Assembly (NCBI RefSeq): GCF_004801885.1
Contig: NZ_SSSM01000002.1
Span: forward strand, 148,732 to 212,731
DNA length: 64,000 nucleotides
Origin: Naasia lichenicola
Lineage (GTDB): Bacteria > Actinomycetota > Actinomycetes > Actinomycetales > Microbacteriaceae
Direction: 5' to 3'
Shown: piece by piece, positions 1-8,280 of the stretch
Numbering within the stretch: position 1 is the first letter of the stretch
How the letters are laid out: every line of letters begins with the position of its first letter
Notes under the pieces: model-generated
The model's input: the letters and a program-made list of their open reading frames with translations, nothing else
What the model was told of the DNA's origin: nothing
Databases searched by the model: none
Made by a program: the position numbers and the translations under genes

Positions 1-661
1 CACCCGAGGGGGCGTAGCGATCGCGGTCCGAGGGGACGGGCAGCTCCATGCTCGCGGCGCTGCCGTTCGAGCCGTATTCGAAGCTCTTGAAGAGCGGGCC
101 GATCAGCTCCCAGTTCGACAGCCGACGCGCCGGCACCGGCGGCGTGTAGGCGGCGGCCGCGAAGTCGGGGGCGAGGAAGGGGTTCGCCAGCTGACGCGCA
201 CGCACGGAGTCCGGCACGACCTGCTTCTCGACCGGTGCGGCGCTCGTGGCGGGCGCGGGCGGCGCCTCCTCCTCGGGCTCGGCGAGACCTGCATCCTCGA
301 GCATGCGTCGGCGCAGCGCCTTCGCGGCGTCGCTCGCTCCCTTGTCGCTCTCCAGCAGCGCGATGAGGCTCGTGTCGCGCGCGGCGGTCTTGGCGAGGAT
401 GGTCGCCACCCCGTCGAGCCGCTTGAGCGTCTCGGCGCGGTCGGAGTCGCTCATCGGCGCCGCCTTGGCGCGCTGGCGCTCCTCGCGCACGAGCAGCGCG
501 ATGACCTGGAACTTGGTCCGGTTGGCCGGGCTCACGGGACCGCGCTGGGCGGCTCCCTCCACCTCGCGCACGGCGCGGGCGAGCACGGGGATGAGTCCTT
601 CGTTGTCGACCTGCTTGCCGGCGCGAGCGCGCGGTGCCTGGGTCTGGCTCGATCGAGCCAT
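1..661 (-). CDS. DEAD/DEAH (SNF2-like) helicase, N-terminal part only
   Basis: The reading frame begins at ATG 661 behind a strong GAGGAGG ribosome site and runs off the left edge, so only about 220 residues are visible. They comprise a basic disordered start, a helical region (KQVDNEGLIPVLARAVREVE, then a segment with RLDGVATILAKTAARDTSL), an acidic/Ala-Pro linker, and a conserved stretch with RQLANPFLAPDF and WELIGPLFKSFEYG. No helicase motif is in view. I recognise these stretches from memory as the N-terminal extension of a Microbacteriaceae helicase whose SNF2-type ATPase core follows directly. The family call therefore rests on recall, not on catalytic motifs. It is divergent from psuG. 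Confidence 0.6.
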   Translation of the reverse strand, partial: MARSSQTQAPRARAGKQVDNEGLIPVLARAVREVEGAAQRGPVSPANRTKFQVIALLVREERQRAKAAPMSDSDRAETLKRLDGVATILAKTAARDTSLIALLESDKGASDAAKALRRRMLEDAGLAEPEEEAPPAPATSAAPVEKQVVPDSVRARQLANPFLAPDFAAAAYTPPVPARRLSNWELIGPLFKSFEYGSNGSAASMELPVPSDRDRYAPSG

Positions 662-1023
662 GGTCCTCCTCGATGCACATGCTCCGAGCCGGACTGGCAG
701 CGGAGCGGATGTCGGCTGCGCTGTCACACAGGCCGATCGCGATCCCTCAACTCGAGAAGCGCGCAACCCGGGCAGCCGGGGTCGATTCGGGAATGAAGCG
801 GAAGGATCCCGGAAAGTCTATCGCGTGCACACGCTCCGCTCGACCGCCCGTCGGGGGGGCGTATGGGGCTCGAGAACGGTTGCGCCGCTTCAACCGGTCT
901 CGAGACGGCCGTGGACGGCCTCCTCGACCAACGGAACCCCGCTGAAGAGGCGGCCTCCTCCACCAACGGTTGGCGCACCACCCCTCGTCGGCCGATGGGT
1001 TCCGGGACCAATACGGTGGAGAG
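662..1023. other. Divergent intergenic region, no gene
   Basis: This stretch separates the leftward helicase from rightward psuG. Short frames run through it, but none has a ribosome site or family resemblance. Its right half carries the degenerate inverted-repeat units listed separately. The G-run at 845-860 is the only other visible feature. Confidence 0.6.
896..968. repeat. Degenerate REP-like units (TCGAGACGGCC...CTCGACCAACG type)
   Basis: One full unit at 896-933 reads GGTCTCGAGACGGCC, a short loop, GGCC, then CTCGACCAACG. A second 3' half-unit (CGGCCTCCTCCACCAACGG) ends at 968. The same layout recurs at 8169-8206 and in three copies at 20880-21052. Each unit can fold on a GGCCG/CGGCC core. 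Confidence 0.6.
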
Positions 1024-1953
1024 GTGACTTCGCCCACCCTGCTGCTGTCCGATCCCGTCGCCGAGGCGCTCCGAAGCGGCGGCCCCGTCGTCGCGCTCGA
1101 GTCGACGATCATCTCCCACGGCCTCCCCCGCCCCCGCAATCTGGAGGCAGCACGGGAGTTCGAGGCGATCCTCACCGGGATGGGCGTCACCCCCGCGACG
1201 GTCGCCGTGCTGGACGGCATCCCCCGGGTCGGCCTCGACTCCGACGGCGTGCGTCGCATCGCCGAGGAGGACATGACGAAGGCGAGCATCCGCGACCTGC
1301 CGATCCTCGCCGCGCGGGGCGGCAGCGGAGCCACCACCGTCGCGGCGACCACTCGCCTCGCCGCTCTCGCCGGCGTGCGGGTCTTCGCCACCGGCGGGCT
1401 CGGCGGGATCCATCGCGGCGCGTCCGAGACCTTCGACGAGTCGGCCGATCTGCAGGCCCTCGCCACCTCCCCCACCGCCGTCGTCTCGGCCGGAGTCAAG
1501 TCGGTTCTCGACGTGCCGGCCACCCTCGAGCGCCTCGAGACGCTCAGCGTGCCCGTCGTCGGCTATCGGACGGACGTCTTCCCGCGCTTCTGGCTGTCGG
1601 AATCGGACCTCGCCCTCGACTGGCGGGTGGACAGCCCGGCGGAGATCGCCGCGATCATCCGGGCCCAGGATGCCGCCGCGGGCCCTGACGCTCCGCGGAT
1701 CGGCCGACCGGGCATGGTCGTCGCGAACCCGGTGCCGCTCGCGCAGCAGTGGGATCCGGCCGAGCACGATCGGGTGCTGCTCGAGGCGTTCGCCGCTGCC
1801 TCCGCGGCCGGCGTGCGCGGCAAGGCCGTCACCCCGTTCCTGCTCGGCTTCATCGTCAACGCATCGCAGGGGGTTTCGCTCGAGGTCAACCTCGACCTCG
1901 CCCGCAACAACGTGCGGCTGGCCGGCGAGATCGCCCTCGCACTGGCCGCATGA
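1024..1953 (+). CDS. psuG: Pseudouridine-5'-phosphate glycosidase
   Basis: PsuG cleaves pseudouridine 5'-phosphate reversibly to ribose 5-phosphate and uracil in the cytoplasm. The 309-residue product covers the whole family. Near the N-terminus is VALESTIISHGLPRPRN with the catalytic Glu, followed by the EEDMTKASIRDLP region with a conserved Lys, the glycine-rich FATGGLGGIHRG loop, and NPVPLAQQ toward the end. I start it at GTG 1024 because GGAGAG lies directly upstream and the family begins here; a longer frame from 970 adds an unrelated stretch. A PfkB kinase that would make its substrate follows 55 nt later, so the two form a salvage pair. Confidence 0.93.
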   Translation: MTSPTLLLSDPVAEALRSGGPVVALESTIISHGLPRPRNLEAAREFEAILTGMGVTPATVAVLDGIPRVGLDSDGVRRIAEEDMTKASIRDLPILAARGGSGATTVAATTRLAALAGVRVFATGGLGGIHRGASETFDESADLQALATSPTAVVSAGVKSVLDVPATLERLETLSVPVVGYRTDVFPRFWLSESDLALDWRVDSPAEIAAIIRAQDAAAGPDAPRIGRPGMVVANPVPLAQQWDPAEHDRVLLEAFAAASAAGVRGKAVTPFLLGFIVNASQGVSLEVNLDLARNNVRLAGEIALALAA

Positions 1954-2008
1954 TCGACCGCAGACCGGCATCCGACGGCCCCCTCGCCGGCTAGTAGGAG
2001 AGACCCCT

Positions 2009-2905
2009 GTGAGCTTCCGCTTCCTCGTGCTCGGCGACGTCATCGACGACATCGTCGTGCGCCCGGAATCGGAGATCCGGCCGGACACCGACACGGATGC
2101 GGTGATCGAGCTGCGCGCCGGCGGATCGGGAGCCAATGTCGCCGCATGGCTCGGCTACCTCGGGGCGGCAGTGGAGTTCGTCGGCACGGTCGCCGTGGGA
2201 GACGTCGCACGGCATTCGGCCGAGCTGATCGTGCACGGGGTCCGCGCGAGCCTCTCGGCGAGCGATGAGCCGACGGGCACCATCGTGGTGATCGCCCGCG
2301 GCGACTCCCGCTCCATGCTGACCTCGCGCGGCGCGAACCGGACGACCGGGCCCGCGTTGCTGACCGATGAGATGCTCGCCGCCGCCGATCACCTGCACAT
2401 CAGCGGCTACTCCATCTTCAGCGGCGGGCCGATCCGCACGCTGGCCGGCTGGGCCGCACTGATCGCGCGAGCGCACGCCGCCGGTCTGACGGTGTCGGTC
2501 GATCCGTCTTCCTCGGGCTATCTCCAGGACTACGGAGTCGACGCGTTCCTCGGCGCCATCGATGGCACGGACATCCTCCTGCCCAATCTCGACGAGGGTC
2601 GGGTGTTGAGCGGGCGGCACGAGCCGATGGAGGTGGCGAGCGCTCTGGCCAACAGGTTCCCGCTGGTGGTCCTCACCCTCGGGCGCGACGGGGCGATCGT
2701 GGCAGACGCACGCGGCGTGCAGGAGGTGTCGACCGTGCCGCGGATCGACGCGGTCGATGCGACGGGCGCCGGAGACGCATTCAGCGCCGGCTTCCTCGCC
2801 GCCAGATCGCTCGGCGCATCGAGCATCGACGCCGCGACGGCCGGCCATCGGGCGGCAGCCGTTGCGGTCATGGCCGCCGGCGGCCGTCCCGCACACGCAC
2901 TGTAG
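2009..2905 (+). CDS. PfkB-family carbohydrate kinase, probably pseudouridine kinase
   Basis: This is a ribokinase-fold kinase of 298 residues. It has an N-terminal GGSGANVAAWL motif (PfkB signature 1, about residues 40-50) and a C-terminal DAVDATGAGDAFSAGFLAA motif (signature 2, with the catalytic Asp and anion hole). GTG 2009 follows TAGGAGAG at good spacing. It lies 55 nt after psuG. Pseudouridine kinase (PsuK) plus PsuG is the standard pathway for pseudouridine breakdown, so that substrate is inferred from context. PfkB kinases are otherwise hard to assign by sequence, and a general nucleoside or sugar kinase is the alternative. Confidence 0.85.
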   Translation: MSFRFLVLGDVIDDIVVRPESEIRPDTDTDAVIELRAGGSGANVAAWLGYLGAAVEFVGTVAVGDVARHSAELIVHGVRASLSASDEPTGTIVVIARGDSRSMLTSRGANRTTGPALLTDEMLAAADHLHISGYSIFSGGPIRTLAGWAALIARAHAAGLTVSVDPSSSGYLQDYGVDAFLGAIDGTDILLPNLDEGRVLSGRHEPMEVASALANRFPLVVLTLGRDGAIVADARGVQEVSTVPRIDAVDATGAGDAFSAGFLAARSLGASSIDAATAGHRAAAVAVMAAGGRPAHAL

Positions 2906-3151
2906 GGCGATCCGAGCGCACCACGGCTGCGAATGCCTCCCGTTCGTGCGGCCTCTCTCCTGCCGGACGGAAATGCGACTCCCCCCGGAGTGGGACGCGC
3001 GTCGCTACCGGCGGACGAGTTCACTGTCTGTTCACATAGACGTCTCACGCGGGATGCCGACAGGCCGCAGCGACGATGCTTCGCCTTGGTTGACTATCCG
3101 TAACATGCCCGTAACATTGGTCGCCGTGTCTAAGAGAGAGGCCCGCGTCGC

Positions 3152-4255
3152 ATGACTGCTCCGAATCCGGAGGGTGACAGACTCACCGATCGTCAACGTC
3201 AGCTGCAGAACCGAGAGACAGTCACGGATCTCCGCATCGCGGAGCACCCCCGGCCGGATCACTTCCTGCTCCACCTGAGCGACACCCATCTCCTCGGCAC
3301 CGACGAGAACCTCTACGGCTCCACGGTCGACAGCGTCGCCACGCTGCGCCGGCTCGCAGACGAGTTCGAGCAGTCCGGCCAGCGTCCCGAGGCGATCATC
3401 CTCACCGGCGACCTCGCCGACAAGGGCGAGACCCGTGCGTACGACACGCTCCGCAGCATCATCGAGCCCTTCGCCGAACGGATCGGCGCCGAGGTCATCT
3501 GGTGCATGGGCAATCACGACGATCGCAGCAACTTCCGCACGGAGCTGCTCGGCGAGCAGGCCAGCTACGAGCCGATCGACCGCGTGCACTACGTCAACGG
3601 CCTCCGCGTCATCGCCCTGGATTCGACCGTTCCCGGCCACCACTACGGCGACATCAGCCGCGAGCAGCTGGCCTGGCTGGCCGAGGTCCTCGCCACTCCG
3701 GCTCCGCACGGCACCATCCTCGCCATGCACCACCCGCCCGTGCCCAGCGTGCTGGACCTCGCCACCGCCGTGGAGCTGCGCAACCAGCAGCGCCTCGCCC
3801 AGGTGCTGCGCGGATCGGATGTGCGCTCGATCATCGCCGGTCACCTGCACTACTCGACGACCGCGACGTTCGCGGGCATCCCCGTCTCCGTCGCCTCGGC
3901 CACCTGCTACTCGCAGGACCTGACCGTGCGTCGTGGCGGGACTCGCGCGCAGGACGGCGCTCAGGCGTTCAACCTCGTGCACGTCTACGACGAGACGGTT
4001 CTGCACTCCGTGGTGCCGATCGGCGGATACGAGCAGGTCTCGTACGTGTCGCCCGAGGAGACCGAGCGGCTGCTCGCCGAGGCCGGCATCCTCATCCCGC
4101 CGCCCGTCAACCGCCACGTGCGCGCGACGGTGCCGCAGACCGCGCCGATATCGGCCGGATCCGTGCAGCAGCCCGCCCAGGGATCGGTGCAGCCGCCTGC
4201 ACCTCAGCCCGTCGAGGCACGGCCGCTCAGGTCGCGGTTCTTCGCCCGGCGCTAG
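3152..4255 (+). CDS. Calcineurin-like metallophosphoesterase (CpdA type)
   Basis: A cytosolic metal-dependent phosphoesterase of the 3',5'-cyclic-nucleotide phosphodiesterase (CpdA) group, 367 residues. All five metal-ligand blocks are visible in order: LSDTH (about residue 40), [18 protein letters not shown] and GHLHY. The C-terminal 80 residues are Pro/Ala-rich and end in a basic RSRFFARR tail. The ATG follows an AGAGAGG site. The preceding 246 nt contain two close copies of CCGTAACAT (about 3097-3118), a possible operator. The substrate is not determinable from sequence; cAMP is the usual guess for the family. Confidence 0.85.
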   Translation: MTAPNPEGDRLTDRQRQLQNRETVTDLRIAEHPRPDHFLLHLSDTHLLGTDENLYGSTVDSVATLRRLADEFEQSGQRPEAIILTGDLADKGETRAYDTLRSIIEPFAERIGAEVIWCMGNHDDRSNFRTELLGEQASYEPIDRVHYVNGLRVIALDSTVPGHHYGDISREQLAWLAEVLATPAPHGTILAMHHPPVPSVLDLATAVELRNQQRLAQVLRGSDVRSIIAGHLHYSTTATFAGIPVSVASATCYSQDLTVRRGGTRAQDGAQAFNLVHVYDETVLHSVVPIGGYEQVSYVSPEETERLLAEAGILIPPPVNRHVRATVPQTAPISAGSVQQPAQGSVQPPAPQPVEARPLRSRFFARR

Positions 4256-4271
4256 AGCCTGATGCTGAAGG

Positions 4272-4301
4272 AGGCCCGTCATCCGATCGGATGGCGGGCC
4301 T
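4272..4301. terminator. Bidirectional terminator hairpin
   Basis: A 30-nt near-perfect inverted repeat, AGGCCCGTCATCCG against CGGATGGCGGGCCT with an AT loop and one G-T pair, lies between the convergent phosphoesterase and Stealth genes. The flanking T-tract is short (CTTCGTC), so it is not a classic intrinsic terminator, but position and symmetry support that role. Confidence 0.65.
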
Positions 4302-4331
4302 TCGTCATGCGTCATCCAGCCGACGGGTGAG

Positions 4332-5933
4332 TCAGCCGGCGGACTGCTCCAGAGGCAGCTCCTGCGCCGCGGCAGTGCGCTCCCACGGCGCGGGGGTCGC
4401 ATAGTAGGCGTCGAGGAAGGCGCGCATCTTTCGGGCGCGCTCGTCGGGCGTGACCTCGGGGAAGCTGCCGTCGTTGAGGCAGAAGAAGTCGTACTTCCGC
4501 TTTCCGAGCATGCCCTTCATCCGGCGCAGGCCCGATCGCATGGTGGTGTCGATGTAGAGCACCTTGGCGCCGACCTTCTGCACCGCGCGGCCGGTGAGCA
4601 GCGCGTAGTAGTGGTACAGCGAGTTGGTGACCGAGATGTTGTCCGCAGAGCGGAAGCGGCTGGCCGCGGTGCGGCGGAAGTCCTCGGGGAAGGTGCGCTC
4701 GAGCTCGTCGAGCACGCTCTTGCGCAGCGGCGCGGCCGTGTGCTCGAGGTGCCGGGTGGTGACCCGGCCGAAGCGCTCCTGGAGCAGGCGGCGGTTGACC
4801 CGTGCCGCGTTCTCGTGTCCGCTGCGCCCGGCGTTGTTGTCGCCGAGTCCGATGCGGGTGGTGGCCTCGATGAACTTGGTCAGCCCGCCCGGAGAGAAGA
4901 ACATGTCCGGCGAGACGGGACGGCCGAAGAACATGTCGTCGTTCGAATAGAGGAAGTACTCGCTGAGCCCGGGGATGTGGTGCAGCTGGCTCTCGACGGC
5001 GAGAGAGCTGTGGGTCGGCAGCACGGAGGTGTCCGCGAAGAACTCCTCGCTGCGGACGATCTGCACGCGCGGGTGCTCGGCGAGCCAGGAGGGGCGCGGC
5101 GAGTCGGTCGCGATGTAGATGTTCCGGATCCACGGTGCGTACATGTAGACGCTGCGGAGGGCGTAGCGCAGCTCGTCGAGCTGACGGAAGCGGGCCTCGT
5201 TGTCGTCGCCCTCGCCGACCACGTAGCTCTCCATCCGCTTGGCGCGGGCGCGCTGCCACTCCTTGTCGGTGCCGTCGACCCAGCTGAAGACGATGTCGAT
5301 CTCGAAGTCGACATCGGTCGCGAGCGGCTCGAACATCTGAGCGATCGTCGGCCACGTCTGTCCATAGCGTTCGACCGTGACCTCGACGATCTCGTCGATC
5401 GGCAGGCTGCGGCGGGTGAGCGCGTTCTCGACCGGCACGATCATCTCGTCGCCTGCGCGCGACCAGAGCTCGATCTGCACGGCCGAGTTCTCGCCGTATG
5501 GCAGGTAGCCGCCCTGGTCGATCCGCGGACGGTACAGACGCAGGAGCTTGGGAGAGCTGAGCGCGGAGATGCCCTCGGCCGCCAGCATCGATGCGCCGCG
5601 ACGGGTCAGGTCCTTCGGGCGGATGGTGTCGGCGTAGAACGGCTCGGCCTGCGCGGCCTCGACGAACGCCTCGGAGAAGTCGCCGTAGCGCTCCGCGTCG
5701 ATCGCGAGCACAGGGCGCGCGTCGTTGCCGCGGATGAGCAGGTAGGAGATCCCCGCGCCATCGAGCACGGCGCGGATGAAGAGGAGGTCGTCCACCATCG
5801 CCTCGAGCGGCGAGGCGGTCGTGTTGACGAGAGTCAGACGTCCATCCCGCTCGACGACATCTGCTCGACTGGCGATGACGTGACGGGGTCCGACGGGGCT
5901 GAGGGATCTGGTCGGGGTGCGCTCGACAGGCAT
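4332..5933 (-). CDS. Stealth-family sugar-phosphate transferase
   Basis: Stealth proteins transfer hexose-1-phosphate units to build cell-surface or capsule polysaccharides. The 533-residue product shows the conserved blocks in order: FSWVDGTDKEWQ (CR1), ELRYALRSVYMYAPWIRNIY then IATDSPRPSWL (CR2), FLYSNDDMFFGRPV with an acidic SNDD metal site (CR3) and a C-terminal block near SLYHYYALLTG (CR4). I chose ATG 5933 because GGAGGAAG sits 6 nt before it. A longer frame from GTG 6026 lacks a site and would nearly abut DUF2207. No other polysaccharide gene lies nearby, so the acceptor glycan is unknown. Confidence 0.88.
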   Translation of the reverse strand: MPVERTPTRSLSPVGPRHVIASRADVVERDGRLTLVNTTASPLEAMVDDLLFIRAVLDGAGISYLLIRGNDARPVLAIDAERYGDFSEAFVEAAQAEPFYADTIRPKDLTRRGASMLAAEGISALSSPKLLRLYRPRIDQGGYLPYGENSAVQIELWSRAGDEMIVPVENALTRRSLPIDEIVEVTVERYGQTWPTIAQMFEPLATDVDFEIDIVFSWVDGTDKEWQRARAKRMESYVVGEGDDNEARFRQLDELRYALRSVYMYAPWIRNIYIATDSPRPSWLAEHPRVQIVRSEEFFADTSVLPTHSSLAVESQLHHIPGLSEYFLYSNDDMFFGRPVSPDMFFSPGGLTKFIEATTRIGLGDNNAGRSGHENAARVNRRLLQERFGRVTTRHLEHTAAPLRKSVLDELERTFPEDFRRTAASRFRSADNISVTNSLYHYYALLTGRAVQKVGAKVLYIDTTMRSGLRRMKGMLGKRKYDFFCLNDGSFPEVTPDERARKMRAFLDAYYATPAPWERTAAAQELPLEQSAG

Positions 5934-6038
5934 GGGAATCTTCCTCCGTCCGACCATGAGATTTCTCTGTTCGGGTTCAGAGTACCTGGCCGCGGCCGAT
6001 TTCCACGCTTCCTTCGCTCTCGGCACCTTCGCGCCTGA

Positions 6039-7988
6039 TCAGACGCCTCCTCCGCCGCCCCCTCCGCCGCCCCCGCCGGAGAACCCGCCGCCCCCGGACC
6101 CTCCGCTCGAGCTCGAGCTGGTGCTGCCCGAGAAGCCGGAGGCCGTCGACGAGGAGAACGAGCCCATGCCCGACACGAAGGCGGACGCGTTGAACGCGGC
6201 CGAGCCGGCGTACCAGTCGGGCTGCGCTCCCGTGCTCTCGTAGTAGGCGCCGAGCTGACGGATCCAGTCGCGCTCGATGCCGAAGAGCACCGCGTAGGGA
6301 AGCAGTCGCTCATAGAGATGGACGACCGCCGTGCCGTCCCTCGGATCGACCGCGGACCGCTCCGATCCCTGTGGGCTCTGCAGCACGCGGAGCCGATCCG
6401 CCTCCGCGAGCTGGAGGTACATCTTGACCCCGAGCAGGTAGTCGCGGACTTCGGCGCCGCTCTCCGTCAGAGGTCGCTTGGCGAGGCTGACGGAGACGAC
6501 GATCGCCGTGACCACCGCGAGCAGGAAGGCGAGAGCCGGCACTCCCCCGCCCCGTGCGTTCGCAAGCAGGTAGAAGGCGGCGCCTACGGCGATGATGCCT
6601 CCGATCAGGGAGATCAGGGTGATGCCGACGATCTGCCCCCGCGGTCCGGTCCGCTGATAGCCACGGGACAGAGCGGCCGCCTTCGCCTCACGCAGCACTC
6701 CGGCGATGGATTGGCCGCGAGCCGAGTCGGGCGCGCTGAGGTCGGCGCGCTCGCCGGGCTCGAAGGTCGAGCCGAAGAAGGAGTGGGCGAGGGTCCGCTC
6801 GAGTCCGACGACCCCCTTGGGGCCGCTGCCCATCCTCGGAGCGCCGTCGGCGGAGACGTATTCGAGGCTCCACTTCGTCCTGCCCCAGAAGCTGCTCCCT
6901 CCGTCCACGATCCGAGCGATGCCGCGCACCGCGAAGGCGATCAGGGTGGACGCCACGGCCCTCGTGGATCTGCCGAGGAGGACGGCGCTGACTAGGATCT
7001 CGGGGGCGGCCGGCGGCAGGTACTCGGGCACGATCACGGGGCGGCGCGGCGCGTCGCGGAGCGCCGTGACCCGGTAGGCGATCGCCCAGACCAGGCCCGC
7101 GAGCAGCATGAGCATGCCCAGCACGAAGACGAAGCCAGCCGGGCCGGCGAACATCGAGTCGTCTCGCGGCACGAAGGTGTTCGCCGCGAAGCCGACGATC
7201 ATCGTCAGGTTCTCCCCCGGACCGAGCCCCTCGGAGGTGCCCGCGATGACGACCCCGTCGTCGGACGCTCCCTCGGGGGCGGTTCCCTCGGGCGCGGTGA
7301 CGGCGGTCGGCGATCCGGGAAGCTGATCCATCGTGCAGGGAGTCTGGGCTCCCTGCACGCCCTGGAAGCAGAGGCTCTTGCCCGTGGCAGCGGCCGCGAG
7401 CTCGGCCGGGATGTGGACGTAGGCGACCGCCGATCCGAATGGCTGCCCCCACTCGGTGCCGTTCGTGTCCCAGTAGAACTCGTCGTCATCGGTGTCGGCG
7501 AAGTATCGCGTCACGTTGTGCTGCGTGTAGGTCAGGACGTAGGTCTGGCTGCCGTGCACGAAGTCGTCGTCGGCGATCGTCACCAGGAGGATGCCGTCGT
7601 CGCTCTCGGTCTCGTAGCTGCGCGGAGCACCCGTCTCATCGGTGACCGAGACGATGTCGAGGTCGGTCGGCGCACCCTGGTAGTCCTCGACCAGCGCGCG
7701 GGCGATGCCGTGGTTCTGGTCCGCGTCCGGGAAGACGGCGGTGAGCGACTCGACCGTAGTGAGGGTGGAACGGCCGTCGTCGTCGCGATCGAGGTAGTAG
7801 TCGGCGGCGAAGGACGAGAACTCGAAGTCGTTGACACCGCGCGGCGACCCCGTCTGAGCGGCGTCGCTCAGCACGCTCACCGCCGCGACCGGATCAGCTG
7901 GAGCGGCGATCGCCGGACCCGCGAGCAGCGCACCCGATCCGACGCTGAGAGCCAGAGTGACGAGCCCGACCCGAGCGATAAGCCGCAT
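6039..7988 (-). CDS. DUF2207 predicted membrane protein
   Basis: This 649-residue membrane protein has an N-terminal signal peptide ending near ALLAGPAIAAPA, a long extracellular beta-rich domain (DUF2207, about residues 45-270), a membrane helix near 285-305 (FVFVLGMLMLLAGLVWAIAY), a cytoplasmic segment, then two more helices near 455-505. The last 45 residues are Ser then almost pure Gly, typical of DUF2207 proteins. Function is unknown for the family. The GC-rich stretch at 6050-6110 encodes the Gly tail. A TAGAGT box ends 6 nt before ATG 7988 with no ribosome site, which fixes the start and suggests a leaderless transcript. Confidence 0.85.
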   Translation of the reverse strand: MRLIARVGLVTLALSVGSGALLAGPAIAAPADPVAAVSVLSDAAQTGSPRGVNDFEFSSFAADYYLDRDDDGRSTLTTVESLTAVFPDADQNHGIARALVEDYQGAPTDLDIVSVTDETGAPRSYETESDDGILLVTIADDDFVHGSQTYVLTYTQHNVTRYFADTDDDEFYWDTNGTEWGQPFGSAVAYVHIPAELAAAATGKSLCFQGVQGAQTPCTMDQLPGSPTAVTAPEGTAPEGASDDGVVIAGTSEGLGPGENLTMIVGFAANTFVPRDDSMFAGPAGFVFVLGMLMLLAGLVWAIAYRVTALRDAPRRPVIVPEYLPPAAPEILVSAVLLGRSTRAVASTLIAFAVRGIARIVDGGSSFWGRTKWSLEYVSADGAPRMGSGPKGVVGLERTLAHSFFGSTFEPGERADLSAPDSARGQSIAGVLREAKAAALSRGYQRTGPRGQIVGITLISLIGGIIAVGAAFYLLANARGGGVPALAFLLAVVTAIVVSVSLAKRPLTESGAEVRDYLLGVKMYLQLAEADRLRVLQSPQGSERSAVDPRDGTAVVHLYERLLPYAVLFGIERDWIRQLGAYYESTGAQPDWYAGSAAFNASAFVSGMGSFSSSTASGFSGSTSSSSSGGSGGGGFSGGGGGGGGGGGV

Positions 7989-7994
7989 GAGTCG

Positions 7995-8000
7995 ACTCTA
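7995..8000 (-). promoter_or_regulatory. -10 box TAGAGT of the DUF2207 gene
   Basis: TAGAGT on the minus strand ends exactly 6 nt before ATG 7988, and no Shine-Dalgarno is present. This is the leaderless spacing seen at many genes here. No -35 is recognisable. Confidence 0.6.
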
Positions 8001-8065
8001 TGACGGGGACCCCGATCCGTGCCTCCACGAGGCCGCGGCGAAGTCATCGCCCCTCGGGATGTCGA

Positions 8066-8165
8066 GGGTGGGCTTCGACACGGCCTTGGGCCGGCTCAGC
8101 CACCGACTAGTGGCCACCATCCGGTGGCTGAGCCGGGCGCACAGCGCCCGTGTCGAAGCCCACCC
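8066..8165. repeat. Large nested palindrome between divergent genes
   Basis: Outer arms 8066-8083 and 8148-8165 are perfect 18-bp inverted copies (GGGTGGGCTTCGACACGG). Inner arms 8091-8105 and 8122-8136 are perfect 15-bp copies (CCGGCTCAGCCACCG). The element contains the GCTTCGAC and GCTCAGCC words of a REP-type family. A half-element of the same family lies at 44640-44681. It sits between the divergent DUF2207 and M20 peptidase promoters. Confidence 0.85.
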
Positions 8166-8168
8166 ACG

Positions 8169-8206
8169 GCCTCGATCCGGTCGCTGCGCGACCTGCTCGA
8201 CCAACG
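8169..8206. repeat. REP-like unit (second family)
   Basis: GCCTCGATCCGG, a GCTGCGCG core, then CTGCTCGACCAACG. It matches the layout of the units at 896-933 and 20880-20916 and abuts the larger palindrome to its left. Confidence 0.65.
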
Positions 8207-8268
8207 AATCATCAGCACTACGAACCCGCGGCCCTTCTGACCCTCGCCTCCGACAGGGCGACCGTTAC

Positions 8269-8274
8269 TACAGT
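8269..8274 (+). promoter_or_regulatory. -10 box TACAGT of the M20 peptidase gene
   Basis: TACAGT is followed by exactly 6 nt (GCTGAT) and then GTG 8281, without a ribosome site. It decides the start codon and predicts a leaderless mRNA. Confidence 0.6.
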
Positions 8275-8280
8275 GCTGAT

